Source: Lujinxingia sediminis (GTDB taxonomy: Bacteria; Myxococcota_A; Bradymonadia; Bradymonadales; Bradymonadaceae). From it: 64,000 bases of DNA. Numbering within the stretch: the stretch's first letter is position 1; every line of letters begins with the position of its first letter. The notes beneath the pieces were generated by a model, which worked only from the letters and a program-made list of their open reading frames with translations, had not been told where the DNA came from and ran no database searches. The position numbers were made by a program, and so were the translations under genes. This document shows, piece by piece, positions 7,232 through 15,784 of the stretch. The DNA is taken from positions 30,507 to 94,506 of the forward strand of contig NZ_SADD01000019.1 of assembly GCF_004005565.1 (NCBI RefSeq), given 5' to 3'.

Positions 7232-7837
7232 TCAAAAATGCGTGGTCGGCAAGAAGTATCCGATGACGCATTGGGTATCTCGCACGCAGATCTGGATGTG
7301 CGACTTTTCTCGTATCGTTGAACCGTTAAAGGCCGCAGCACCTTCCTGAAACACGCCGCGCAGCGTCTGATAAGCGTAAGGAACTCCAGCCTGCCTGTCC
7401 AACCGACGCATGTACCAGTTGATGAGCGCGCAATCGAGCTCTCGCAAGAGGAGGTCATGGTCGTCGCTTGACGCTGCTCGATTCATCGGCACTGGCTGGC
7501 CTTCATCTGTCAGAATGTCTTTAAAGTCACCATAGGCCACCCCCAGCTGCCGCGTGTGCTCCACATCCGTGAGGTCGAAACACCGTCCCAGATGAATGTA
7601 AGCACCCAGGACCGCGGGTTCCTCGACCTTGCCACGGCGCTTCTGTTCGTGGGCAAACTCCAGCGCGCGCCGGGGTGCGTGCTCCCAGAAGTAGACGCCC
7701 TTGCCGAGCCAGTCGTAGGTATTTTCGCTGGGGCGTAGATGTTGATGATTCTGCAAGACCTCGGCCGCCACAGCCTTATCGCAGCCGTGGTACCCGATGA
7801 TCGTGCGTTGATAATCAAGTCGTTGAAATGAAGTCAT
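7232..7837 (-). CDS. Putative ADP-ribosyltransferase-fold protein (candidate toxin), 201 aa
   Basis: N-terminal IGYHGCD (His17), DWLGKGVYFWE (Tyr49, Glu52) and C-terminal KSHIQICVRD...IGYF (Gln182) follow the order of conserved blocks in PARP/diphtheria-type ADP-ribosyltransferases. There the His and Tyr bind NAD and the third block supplies the catalytic residue. Here that third position may be Gln, which would be atypical. I recall a family of uncharacterised ~200-residue proteins with the same blocks. There is no signal peptide, so a cytoplasmic target is likely. The start at 7837 has AAGGAG upstream. Immediately downstream are two tandem small acidic genes, giving a toxin-antitoxin-like layout. 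The fold call is moderately sure; toxicity is inference. Confidence 0.6.
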   Translation of the reverse strand: MTSFQRLDYQRTIIGYHGCDKAVAAEVLQNHQHLRPSENTYDWLGKGVYFWEHAPRRALEFAHEQKRRGKVEEPAVLGAYIHLGRCFDLTDVEHTRQLGVAYGDFKDILTDEGQPVPMNRAASSDDHDLLLRELDCALINWYMRRLDRQAGVPYAYQTLRGVFQEGAAAFNGSTIREKSHIQICVRDTQCVIGYFLPTTHF

Positions 7838-8362
7838 CGCTCCTTCCTGAAAGCAGTTGCGTTCGGCGAGCCTACCTCTCTCTCATCGCTCGCCGCAGCC
7901 GAAGTCGCAACAGGAAACCAAATAAAATCAAAAACTTATCAGTCGCTCCGTTCATCGAGGTTCGCGGGGGCGCCCACGAGAGGCGCCCCTACGGGAGAGG
8001 TGGATTCGGTCATTCCCCTACCATGTCGTAGGGGCGGGTCTTGTGCCCGCCCCCTTCTCGATGTGTCGGTGTGTTGGGCCTTACACAAAGGCTTTTACGG
8101 GATCGGTGCTCGGGGGGCGAATGGGCGCCCACAAGGGGCGCCTCTACGAGATGGGAGCGGTATGTTGATGGGACGCAAGGGCTGACCATCGGGTGGAATA
8201 GTTCTCGGACCCAACCGTTGATCTTCACCACCCACGCCTGTACAGATGTACCGGCATTCTGGCGCTTACCATTCATGTGAACACGCGCCGGATCACAGGT
8301 GGTGATGCGCCGGCGCAGAGTCGCCGTGGCGAAGCGGTGGTAAACCGGAATGACGTAGAGGT
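7838..8362. other. Gene-free region with a dispersed repeat
   Basis: I see no credible gene here. The segment 7971-8052 (GCGCCCCTACGGGAG, then GTAGGGGCGGGTCTTGTG) recurs at 39377-39461, and a third partial copy (GCGCCCACAAGGGGCGCC) lies at about 8120-8150. The region before uvrB carries no clear promoter. Confidence 0.6.
7971..8052 (+). repeat. Dispersed G+C-rich repeat, copy 1
   Basis: This contains inverted GGGCGCC-type arms at its left, the shared middle GAGGTGGATTCGGTC, and GTAGGGGCGGGTCTTGTG at its right. It matches 39377-39461 closely over its full length in the same orientation. It may be a small non-autonomous mobile or REP-like element. There is no coding capacity. Confidence 0.7.
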
Positions 8363-10414
8363 GTGGCCGTGCGTGAGTCCAAAACGTTTGAGCTTGTGAC
8401 CGAGTACTCGCCAGAGGGCGACCAGCCCACGGCGATCAAGCAGATGGTCGAGGGATTGCAGCGTGGGGAGCGCTACCAGACGCTGCTCGGCGCCACCGGC
8501 ACGGGTAAGACCTTTGCGATCGCCAACACGGTGGCGCAGGTCAACAAACCCACCCTGGTCATGGCGCCCAATAAGACGCTGGCCGCCCAGCTCTACGCGG
8601 AGTTCAAGGAGCTCTTTCCTCATAACGCCGTGGAGTATTTCGTAAGTTATTACGACTACTACCAGCCCGAGGCGTACATCCCCTCGACCGACACCTTCAT
8701 CGAGAAGGACTCGGCGATCAACGACGCCATCGACCGCATGCGCCACTCCGCCACGCGCAGCCTCTTTGAGCGCAACGACGTGCTCATCGTGGCCTCGGTC
8801 AGCTGCATCTACGGCCTGGGGAGTGGCGAGGCCTATATGGGGATGTTGCTCTTTTTGGAGGAGGGCGATGAGGTGCGCCGCGACAGCGTGCTGGAGAAGT
8901 TGGTGGAGATGCAGTTCAAGCGTCGCGACATGGACTTCCACCGCGGTACCTTTCGGGTGCGGGGCGACGTGGTCGAGATCTTCCCGGCGCACGAGGAGGA
9001 TAAGGCGATTCGCATCGAGTTTTTCGGCGATGAGGTGGAGGCGATCTACGAGATCGATCCTTTGCGCGGAAAGCGCCTGCGCCAGCTTGAGAAGATCGCC
9101 GTCTACCCCAACACCCACTACGCCGTGCTCCCCGAGAAGAAGAAGCTGGCGATGGAGTCCATCAAGGCCGAGCTGCGCGAGCGCCTCGAGGAGCTTGTGG
9201 CGCGCGGGATGCTGCTGGAGGCCCAGCGCCTGGAGCAGCGCACGCAGTTCGACCTGGAGATGATCGCGACGATGGGCTTCTGCAACGGGATTGAGAACTA
9301 CTCGCGCCACTTCTCCGGCCGCGACCCGGGCGCCGCCCCGCCCTGTTTGTTCGACTACTTTCCCGACGATTACCTGCTGGTCATCGACGAGTCGCACGTC
9401 ACTGTGCCGCAGATCGGCGGCATGTACCGCGGCGACCGCTCCCGCAAGACCACGCTGGTGGAGCACGGCTTTCGCCTGCCCAGCGCGATGGACAACCGCC
9501 CGATGAAGTTCGAGGAGTGGGAGAATCACATCAACCAGGTGATCTTCGTCTCGGCCACCCCGGGCGACTACGAGCTTGAGAAATGCGAGGGCGTGGTCGT
9601 CGAGCAGATCATCCGCCCCACCGGCCTTATCGACCCTGAGATCGAGATCCGCCCGGCCCTCGAGCAGGTCGACGACGTCTATGGCGAGATTCGCCAGCGC
9701 GTCGACGCCGGGGAGCGCGTCCTGGTGACCACGCTCACCAAACGCATGAGCGAAGATCTCACCGAATACCTCGAAGAGCTCGGCGTGAAGGTGCGCTACC
9801 TGCACAGCGACATCGACACCATTGAGCGCATGAACCTGATTCGCGACCTGCGAAAAGGCGTCTTCGACGTGCTCATCGGCATCAACCTTCTGCGCGAGGG
9901 GCTGGACATCCCCGAGGTCTCATTGGTGGCAATCCTCGACGCCGATAAAGAAGGCTTTTTGCGCTCGACGCGCAGCCTGATTCAGACCATCGGGCGAGCG
10001 GCGCGTAACTCCAAAGGCAAGGTCATCCTCTATGCCGACACCCTCACCCGCTCGATCAAAGAGGCGGTCGAGGAGACCAACCGTCGTCGCGAGATTCAGC
10101 AGGCGTACAACGAAACACACGGCATCACCCCGCGCACGATCACCAAAAAGATCTCGGATCTGGAGCAGCATGTGCCGCCGGATCCCGACGCAGCTCCCGA
10201 CGCCAGCCCCTACGAGAAGGCCGCTGCCCTGCTCGACGACACCTCCGGCGTGCTGAGCCCCGACGCCGAAGAGACGCCGCAACTTCTGGAAAAGCGCATC
10301 GAGAAGTTGCGCGAGGCGATGAAGGTCGCCGCCCGCGAGCTGCGTTTCGAGGATGCTGCCAAGTTGCGCGATGAGTTGCGTGCGGTGCAGGCGAGGTTTT
10401 TGGGGGTGGGTTAA
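8363..10414 (+). CDS. uvrB: Excinuclease ABC subunit B
   Basis: UvrB is the damage-verifying helicase-like subunit of nucleotide excision repair; it is loaded by UvrA and recruits UvrC. The 683-residue protein has normal length and all key parts: the N-terminal [11 protein letters not shown], Walker A GATGTGKT near residues 40-47, the damage-probing beta-hairpin [12 protein letters not shown] near 95-106, DEAD-type VIDESHV near 340, helicase motif VI around QTIGRAARN, and a C-terminal UVR motif ([27 protein letters not shown]) that binds UvrC. Start is GTG 8363, with a second GTG two codons later. No LexA-type operator was recognised upstream. An array of palindromic repeats follows directly after the stop. 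Confidence 0.97.
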   Translation: MAVRESKTFELVTEYSPEGDQPTAIKQMVEGLQRGERYQTLLGATGTGKTFAIANTVAQVNKPTLVMAPNKTLAAQLYAEFKELFPHNAVEYFVSYYDYYQPEAYIPSTDTFIEKDSAINDAIDRMRHSATRSLFERNDVLIVASVSCIYGLGSGEAYMGMLLFLEEGDEVRRDSVLEKLVEMQFKRRDMDFHRGTFRVRGDVVEIFPAHEEDKAIRIEFFGDEVEAIYEIDPLRGKRLRQLEKIAVYPNTHYAVLPEKKKLAMESIKAELRERLEELVARGMLLEAQRLEQRTQFDLEMIATMGFCNGIENYSRHFSGRDPGAAPPCLFDYFPDDYLLVIDESHVTVPQIGGMYRGDRSRKTTLVEHGFRLPSAMDNRPMKFEEWENHINQVIFVSATPGDYELEKCEGVVVEQIIRPTGLIDPEIEIRPALEQVDDVYGEIRQRVDAGERVLVTTLTKRMSEDLTEYLEELGVKVRYLHSDIDTIERMNLIRDLRKGVFDVLIGINLLREGLDIPEVSLVAILDADKEGFLRSTRSLIQTIGRAARNSKGKVILYADTLTRSIKEAVEETNRRREIQQAYNETHGITPRTITKKISDLEQHVPPDPDAAPDASPYEKAAALLDDTSGVLSPDAEETPQLLEKRIEKLREAMKVAARELRFEDAAKLRDELRAVQARFLGVG

Positions 10415-10421
10415 TCAGGTC

Positions 10422-10616
10422 GATCGGGTGCCAGGCATTCGATCACATTGCCCATGATCGGGTGCCAGGCGTTCGATCGTTTTCCAGCCATGATCGGGTG
10501 CCAGGCATTCGATCTTCTTGACCATAATCGGGTGCCAGGCATTCGATCTTCTTGACCACGATCGGGTGCCAGGCATTCGATCTTCTTGACCATGATCGGG
10601 TGCCTGGCACCCGATC
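10422..10616. repeat. Palindromic repeat array A, six units, 34-36 bp spacing
   Basis: Copies of GATCGGGTGCCAGGCATTCG begin at 10422, 10456, 10492, 10526, 10560 and 10594, mostly separated by a TTCTTGACCA spacer. The last copy is a perfect palindrome (GATCGGGTGCC, one base, GGCACCCGATC). The array lies between the convergent ends of uvrB and folK. The same family occurs at 51674, 55518, 59441 and 63869. Confidence 0.9.
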
Positions 10617-10663
10617 ATAGCGAACCCATCAAGCCACTGATTTCATTGAAGTATCCAACGCAA

Positions 10664-11203
10664 TCACAACAACACCTTCAGCGCCGGCGCCTCTTCGAAC
10701 ACCCGCACCCAGCCCGCATCATCGCAGCCTTCGAGAAGGTTTTGGGCGCTGACGCCAAGCACCGGGTGCGTGAGATCGGAGGCGATATCGCAGAGGGGCA
10801 CGAGCACAAAAGCGCGCTCCGCAATCGCCGGATGCGGAAGCGTTAGCCGGGCATGATCGAGGATCTGGTCCTCATAAAACAAAAGATCCAGATCAATGGC
10901 CCGCGGTCCTTTGGGCTGCAGCCGCACTCGCCCCATCGCGCGCTCAATGGCGAGCAGGCCGTCGAGAAGATCGAGCGGAGCGAGCTCGGTGAAGAGCTCG
11001 GCGCAGGCGTTTAAAAAGAGCGGTTGGTCCTCGACAATGCGCGGCTGCGTCTCATAAAACGCGCTGAGCGCGCCCAGGCGGCTGCACGGCAGGTGGTCGA
11101 GGGCGTCGAGCGCGCGCTTGAGCGCCAGGGCCCGATCGCCCAGGTTGGTGCCCAGCGCGATGATCGCCCGGGAAGGCTTTCTGGCTGTAGTGAGTTTGCT
11201 CAA
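10664..11203 (-). CDS. folK: 2-amino-4-hydroxy-6-hydroxymethyldihydropteridine pyrophosphokinase
   Basis: FolK transfers pyrophosphate from ATP to hydroxymethyl-dihydropterin in folate synthesis. The 179-residue product shows the expected IALGTNLGD start of the fold (residues ~15-23), FYETQP near 49, the substrate/Mg motif GPRAIDLDLLFYEDQ near 99-113, and LPHP..AERAFVLVPL near 121-137. The start appears to be TTG at 11203 with GGGAG upstream. It is a lone gene convergent with uvrB and divergent from the TPR lipoprotein gene. No other folate genes are in the window. Confidence 0.93.
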   Translation of the reverse strand: MSKLTTARKPSRAIIALGTNLGDRALALKRALDALDHLPCSRLGALSAFYETQPRIVEDQPLFLNACAELFTELAPLDLLDGLLAIERAMGRVRLQPKGPRAIDLDLLFYEDQILDHARLTLPHPAIAERAFVLVPLCDIASDLTHPVLGVSAQNLLEGCDDAGWVRVFEEAPALKVLL

Positions 11204-11238
11204 CGTCTCGCTGCTCCCGGGCTCAAAACGAGGACGCC

Positions 11239-12567
11239 ATGTCTGGCACCCTGATGACTGAACTGATGACGCGACATCGACTTGCTGGCCGCGCGCTGCG
11301 CCTGACGCTCCTGGGCGCCATCGCCCTGGTCACCGCCGGCTGCTCGGAAGCAGACCTACCAGAGGCGGACTCGCTTGTGTACTTAAGCCCCTGGTCGGGA
11401 CGCGATCTTCAGGCCGAGCCCGCCCGCGCCTCCGCGCCAACGCGGCTCTCGGAGGCCGAGCGCGCCAACTACCGAGAAATCGCGGACAGCTTTGTGCAAA
11501 ACGCCCCCACGCTGCTCACGCGCCCCGATGTGGTGCAGCGCCTGGAGTCGATTGAGCAGGTCTTTTTGCTCACCGGGCGCTACATGGAGCTTGTGGCGCT
11601 TTATCAGGACGCGGTGGAGGCCGGCGGCCCCGCCTCCCCGGCCGCTCCGGCACTGGCCTGGAGCTATGTGCAGCTGGGGCAAGAACCCCAGGCCCGCGAG
11701 CTTATTGATCAGCTCAAAGCCACACGTGGCGACGAGGCGGTGGTGCACGTGCTCGACGCCAGCCTGCAGCTGGCACGCATGGAGCGCGACAGCTCGGCGG
11801 CCGGCCAGGCGCTTGCGTCCTTTAAGCGCGCCCGCCAGCTCGACCCGGCCTTTGGCCCTTTCCGCGGACTCAACGCCGCGGGCATCGCCGAGCAGATCAA
11901 CCGGCTGGAGGCCCGCCAGGCTCGCACCACCGGGGCCACCCAGAACGCCGTGAGCAGCGCAAACACCGAAAACACCGCACAGAATAACGCTGAGGCGCAA
12001 CCCCCGGTCGCGCAAAACCAGCCCACCGCGGAGCAGAATTCGGGCGAAGAAAGCCAACCCCCGGTCGCTCAAAATCCGGTCGCGCAAAACGAACTTCCCA
12101 CCGCGCAACCCCCGGCCGCGCAGAATCAACCCCCGCTCGCACTGAATCAACTTCCGACGGCGCAAAACTCCGCGGTGCTTCAGCCCTCCGCTCCCGGTCC
12201 GCAACAGCAGGCCGCCATCATGGTGGCCGACGGGCAAATCACCATGGCCCGCGGCGAAGATCATTTTGAAGAAGCCCAGCGCTACTTCCGCCGCGCCCTG
12301 GAGTTCGAGCCCAATAACATCGCCGCCGGGCTGGGGCTTTTGCAGATCGCCTCGCGCTCCGGCGCCCCCGACGCGATGGTGCGCAGCCAGATCGAGCTCT
12401 TGCAAAAACAACCCGCTCTCAACGCCCGGCAGGCCTATGAGCTGGCGATGATAGCCCTGCGGCGCTTGAATGATCGCCCTCTCGCAACTAGCTTGCTCCA
12501 AAAGGTCCAGGAGCTGGACCCACGCTACGCCGAACGGGTTGGCGTCGACGCGCTTTTGACGCCTTGA
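11239..12567 (+). CDS. TPR-containing lipoprotein with Gln/Pro/Ala-rich linker, 442 aa
   Basis: A lipoprotein signal ends ALVTAGC near residue 35; the real start may be one of the later in-frame Met codons (11254 or 11266). Helical TPR-like pairs occupy about 70-220, and a second TPR block (FEEAQRYFRRALEFEPNN) lies near 345-360. Between them is a linker of degenerate PPVAQNQ / LPTAQN repeats. The protein is likely anchored in the outer membrane facing the periplasm as a protein-protein adaptor. It is divergent from folK and 46 bases upstream of the SlyD-like gene. Function is not assignable further. Confidence 0.75.
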   Translation: MSGTLMTELMTRHRLAGRALRLTLLGAIALVTAGCSEADLPEADSLVYLSPWSGRDLQAEPARASAPTRLSEAERANYREIADSFVQNAPTLLTRPDVVQRLESIEQVFLLTGRYMELVALYQDAVEAGGPASPAAPALAWSYVQLGQEPQARELIDQLKATRGDEAVVHVLDASLQLARMERDSSAAGQALASFKRARQLDPAFGPFRGLNAAGIAEQINRLEARQARTTGATQNAVSSANTENTAQNNAEAQPPVAQNQPTAEQNSGEESQPPVAQNPVAQNELPTAQPPAAQNQPPLALNQLPTAQNSAVLQPSAPGPQQQAAIMVADGQITMARGEDHFEEAQRYFRRALEFEPNNIAAGLGLLQIASRSGAPDAMVRSQIELLQKQPALNARQAYELAMIALRRLNDRPLATSLLQKVQELDPRYAERVGVDALLTP

Positions 12568-12613
12568 CCTGATCTTTTGGCATCACAAACACGCTCACGT
12601 TTCAGGAGCTTTT

Positions 12614-13117
12614 ATGTCCGACCTCAACGCTGTCGTCGCCGACGACAAAGTCGTCATCTTTCACTACACCCTGACCGACAAAGAGGGCGAAGTCCTCGAC
12701 TCCTCCGAAGGTCAGGAGCCGATGGCCTACCTCCACGGCGCCGGCAACATCGTGCCCGGCCTGGAGAGCCAGATGACCGGCAAAAAAGTCGGCGACGCCT
12801 TCAAAGCCGAGGTCGCCCCGGCCGATGGTTATGGCGAGAAGCAGGGCCCCGGCCCGCAGCCCGTCGAGCGCAGCGCCTTCCCCCCCGGCGCCGAGATTCA
12901 CGAAGGCATGATGTTCGCCGCCCAGATGCCCGACGGCTCCCAGATGCCCCTGTGGGTCGTGGGAATCGAAGGCGACAAGATCATGGTCGACAACAACCAT
13001 CCCCTGGCAGGCGAAACCCTCTTCTTCGACGTGAAGATCGAGGGCATCCGCGACGCCAACGCCGACGAGCTTGACCACGGTCACCCGCACGGCATCGACG
13101 GCACCCACTCGCACTGA
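12614..13117 (+). CDS. FKBP-type peptidyl-prolyl cis-trans isomerase, SlyD-like
   Basis: This 167-residue cytoplasmic protein has the SlyD layout. An FKBP half starts VIFHYTLTDKEGEVLDSS, the catalytic-domain motif GAGNIVPGLESQMTGKKVGD lies near 38-57, and an insert-in-flap chaperone domain follows (from about residue 70 to 130). DNNHPLAGETLFFDVKI closes the fold. The His-rich tail HGHPHGIDGTHSH resembles the metal-binding tail of SlyD, which in other bacteria binds nickel. The ribosome-binding site CAGGAG is good. A strong terminator follows. Confidence 0.92.
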   Translation: MSDLNAVVADDKVVIFHYTLTDKEGEVLDSSEGQEPMAYLHGAGNIVPGLESQMTGKKVGDAFKAEVAPADGYGEKQGPGPQPVERSAFPPGAEIHEGMMFAAQMPDGSQMPLWVVGIEGDKIMVDNNHPLAGETLFFDVKIEGIRDANADELDHGHPHGIDGTHSH

Positions 13118-13152
13118 GCGAGGCCGCCGGCACCGCCGGAGCCGATCGAACA

Positions 13153-13193
13153 AAAAAAGCGAACGCTGCCCCGAAGCAGCGTTCGCTTTTTTT
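13153..13193. terminator. Strong intrinsic terminator after the SlyD-like gene
   Basis: GCGAACGCTGC pairs perfectly with GCAGCGTTCGC around CCCGAA, flanked by A7 and T8. It can act in both directions. Confidence 0.92.
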
Positions 13194-13313
13194 GTTTTTT
13201 CAGTCAGGGCGAAGGGTGCTCCGCACACAGGGGCACCAAAAACCCTTTAAAAACAACACCCTACAACACACACAACCGCCGCATTGAGACTTCAACGGTA
13301 CGCGCGCCTCGGG

Positions 13314-13997
13314 TCAGCCGGCGGGCGGTAGCAGGTCGAGGGATTCGCAATGGGTGGCTTCGATCATGCCACGGATCACACCGCCCTCGGTGGTGTCACT
13401 GGCCACAAAGAGTTTGAGAAAGCCCTCGGGCTGAGGCTCGCCGACGCAGCTCTCGCAGATCTCGGCCTCTACGAGGGTGAACTGCGGGCTGCCATCGTTG
13501 CGCAAGACGGGCGGGTTGGCCTCCGGCGGCACAAAATCCCCCATGTAATCGAGGATAATCAGCCCGGCGTCTTCGGCGCCGGGCACGCCCTCGTCATCAA
13601 GAAAGACGCCCTGCACGAGCATGTTGCGCGCCGGCGAAGCACCGGTCTCGGTGGGGCAGCCCTCATCTCCGCCCTCCAGAGCTTCGATGTAGAGTTCGGT
13701 GCGCCCGGAGTCGCTGGCATCGGGATGGGTCAGGCCGAAGTAGGCGCGGGAGAAGACGTAACTCTGCCCCCCGATCTCCAGCGTGGGCGCAGTCTCGGTG
13801 GGTTCCACCCGGGGTCCCTCCCCCGTAGAGATATCCACATCCACGGGCTCTTCGTCTGCATCGGGCTCGCTGGTATCGGGCTCGCCAGCATCGGGCTCGC
13901 TGGCATCGGGCGAATCTGTGGAGTCACCACAGGCGAGCACGCCGGCCAGAAGGAGAATCATCGGCCAACGAAGCGGTGGTGAGAGGGGTGGGGTCAT
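13314..13997 (-). CDS. Lipoprotein with acidic linker and beta-rich domain, 227 aa
   Basis: The start at 13997 (MTPPLSPPLRW) follows a GGAG site; in-frame codons further upstream are less likely. The lipobox LLLAGVLAC is followed by a DASEPDAGEPDTSEPDADEE linker and then a domain with paired cysteines (EICESCVGEPQ; THCES). This domain resembles those of the lipoproteins at 28919-30043 and 43646-46114. It is likely exposed at the outer membrane. The family is unknown to me. Its promoter region is shared with the divergent Cys-rich lipoprotein gene. Confidence 0.7.
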   Translation of the reverse strand: MTPPLSPPLRWPMILLLAGVLACGDSTDSPDASEPDAGEPDTSEPDADEEPVDVDISTGEGPRVEPTETAPTLEIGGQSYVFSRAYFGLTHPDASDSGRTELYIEALEGGDEGCPTETGASPARNMLVQGVFLDDEGVPGAEDAGLIILDYMGDFVPPEANPPVLRNDGSPQFTLVEAEICESCVGEPQPEGFLKLFVASDTTEGGVIRGMIEATHCESLDLLPPAG

Positions 13998-14146
13998 ACT
14001 GTCTCCAGAGCGCGTGAAAAGGTTCGCACAAAAACTCGCCGCATCTTCGACCAAGGGTTTGAGGCCTCGATCGAGGGGCGCTCGTCATTGTGTGAAAAAA
14101 CGGGCGAAAAATCGACCGCCCGACCCACTTCTTCTGGAGGTCGACC

Positions 14147-15097
14147 ATGGTACATCTGCTCAAGCTGTTGATGGTGATGGGGTTGCTGCTCTTCTCGAGC
14201 GCCTGCCTGATTGTCGAAGAGGGCCACGCCTGGGGAGGCGAGGGCGAAGTCGGTTGCGAGTGCGATCGGGACAGCGACTGTTTTAGCGGCGTCTGTGACG
14301 ACGATGTCTGCGCCGAGGCGGAGTGCAGCTGGAGCTCGGATTGCAACGACGATGAGCGCTGCGTGAACGGCCGCTGCCGCGACAGTGACAGCCCTTATGA
14401 TGACGACACCGGCAGCGATGCTGGCCCCGGCGATGATGGCGCCGATACAGGCGATGGCGGCAGCGATGCCGGCCCTGGCGACGATAGCGACGGGGGCACC
14501 GACTCCGGCGATGATGGCTCCGATAGCGGCGACGATGCCGACTGCCCGGTCGATGATGGGGGCCAGGCCGGCTGCGGCCCTCTGGACGGCTGCGTGCTCA
14601 ACAACGAATGCCCCTTCGGCTCGCTCTGCCTCGACGGGCGCTGCCAGGTCACCTGCACCGACGATCTTCATTGCCCCACCTCCGAGGTCTGCCAGGACGG
14701 CATCTGCCAGCCCGATCGTGAGGGCGGCGACCAGTGTGTCTACGATGAGGATTGCGGCGAAGGACGCTGCATCAACGGCTTCTGCCTGGACCGCTGCGAG
14801 AGCGACGCGGCCTGCGGCGAGGGCGAGTATTGTCGCGCCGGTGTCTGCCGCCCCGATCACCGCCCGGGTCCCCAGTGCCGGGTAGGCGCGGATTGCAACC
14901 CCGATGAAGACTGCGTCAACGCGCGATGCCGCTCCGCCTGCACCTGCGACGAAGACTGCGAGATCATCGGCGGCACCGGAGATACCTGCGTGGAGGGCTA
15001 CTGTGTGGCCGCCCACGAGAGCAATCCGGAGTGCACCGTGAGCAGTGACTGTGCAGATAACTCGCGCTGCCTCGATGGTCTGTGCGTACCCTTCTAA
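14147..15097 (+). CDS. Cys-rich lipoprotein with EGF/DSL-like repeats, 316 aa
   Basis: The start follows TGGAGG. The lipobox LLFSSAC leads into several ~25-residue modules of the form C-x4-DxDC-x5-C-x-xG-x-C (for example CDRDSDCFSGVC, SDCNDDERCVNGRC, CTDDLHCPTSEVCQDGIC). A Gly/Asp/Ser-rich linker near residues 80-135 interrupts them. Such modules occur widely in secreted proteins of myxobacteria and relatives and should be disulfide-bonded outside the cytoplasm. Function is not assigned; adhesion or surface display is a guess. Confidence 0.75.
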   Translation: MVHLLKLLMVMGLLLFSSACLIVEEGHAWGGEGEVGCECDRDSDCFSGVCDDDVCAEAECSWSSDCNDDERCVNGRCRDSDSPYDDDTGSDAGPGDDGADTGDGGSDAGPGDDSDGGTDSGDDGSDSGDDADCPVDDGGQAGCGPLDGCVLNNECPFGSLCLDGRCQVTCTDDLHCPTSEVCQDGICQPDREGGDQCVYDEDCGEGRCINGFCLDRCESDAACGEGEYCRAGVCRPDHRPGPQCRVGADCNPDEDCVNARCRSACTCDEDCEIIGGTGDTCVEGYCVAAHESNPECTVSSDCADNSRCLDGLCVPF

Positions 15098-15217
15098 GAA
15101 GAAGCCATGCCCGGGTGTCGGCCACAAGTGTAAGCGCTTGCAACGCTTCGGACTTTCTCCGAAGATCCGCCGACACCCGGCGCCACCCTAGCCGTTGACC
15201 GATGTTGAGCCGTCATT

Positions 15218-15784
15218 ATGGCCCAGACCGAACCCCAGTTTGACGTCGACGCGACGTTGATCACCCGCGCAGCTGGCGGGGATCGCGTTGCGTTTCGGCA
15301 GCTCTATGAGCGCCACGTCGGCTATGTGGCGCATCATGTGGGTCGGCTGGTCGGGCCCGGCGGCGATCTGGAAGACGTGGTTCAGGAGGTCTTCGTGCAG
15401 GTGCACCGCTGCCTGCGCGACTACCGCGGCGACTGCACCTTTACGACCTGGCTCTACCGGGTGGCCCGCAATGTGGCCATCGATCACCTGCGACGGCGAA
15501 AGAAAACCGTCTCACTTGACGACTGGCGCCCGCTGCGCCAGTCCGGCAGCTCCTGGCGGCGACTGGAAGCCCGCGATCAGCTGCGCGCCCTCTACGCCGC
15601 CATGGAAAAGATGCCTCTGGATCATCGCGAAGCCTTTGTGCTCTACGAGATCGAGGGCATGAAGTTGCGCGAAATCGCCGATCTGACCGGCGACCCGCTC
15701 AACACCGTAGCTTCCCGGGTTCGCCGCGCTCGCCAGGAGCTACGCGAGGTGCTCGAAGCCACCCAACGTGGAGAGCGGCCATGA
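15218..15784 (+). CDS. ECF-type RNA polymerase sigma factor
   Basis: This 188-residue protein has sigma region 2 (FRQLYERHVGYVAHHV, then GDLEDVVQEVFVQVHR and TTWLYRVARNVAIDHLRR) and region 4 (MPLDHREAFVLYEIEGMKLREIADL, then VASRVRRARQELR). It should redirect RNA polymerase to envelope-related promoters. Its stop overlaps the next start by four bases (ATGA), the usual coupling of an ECF sigma with its anti-sigma. The third gene encodes an outer-membrane-like protein, which suggests that the set monitors the cell surface. No autoregulated promoter could be read. Confidence 0.93.
   Translation: MAQTEPQFDVDATLITRAAGGDRVAFRQLYERHVGYVAHHVGRLVGPGGDLEDVVQEVFVQVHRCLRDYRGDCTFTTWLYRVARNVAIDHLRRRKKTVSLDDWRPLRQSGSSWRRLEARDQLRALYAAMEKMPLDHREAFVLYEIEGMKLREIADLTGDPLNTVASRVRRARQELREVLEATQRGERP

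Noticed and set aside
8273..9805. A 510-codon open frame antisense to uvrB
   Set aside because: The sense strand encodes a complete UvrB with all motifs. The antisense frame has no ribosome-binding site or recognisable domain.
10422..10616. Regularly spaced repeats as a CRISPR array
   Set aside because: The spacers are conserved rather than unique, units are palindromic end to end, and there are no cas genes in the window. The same holds for the other arrays.
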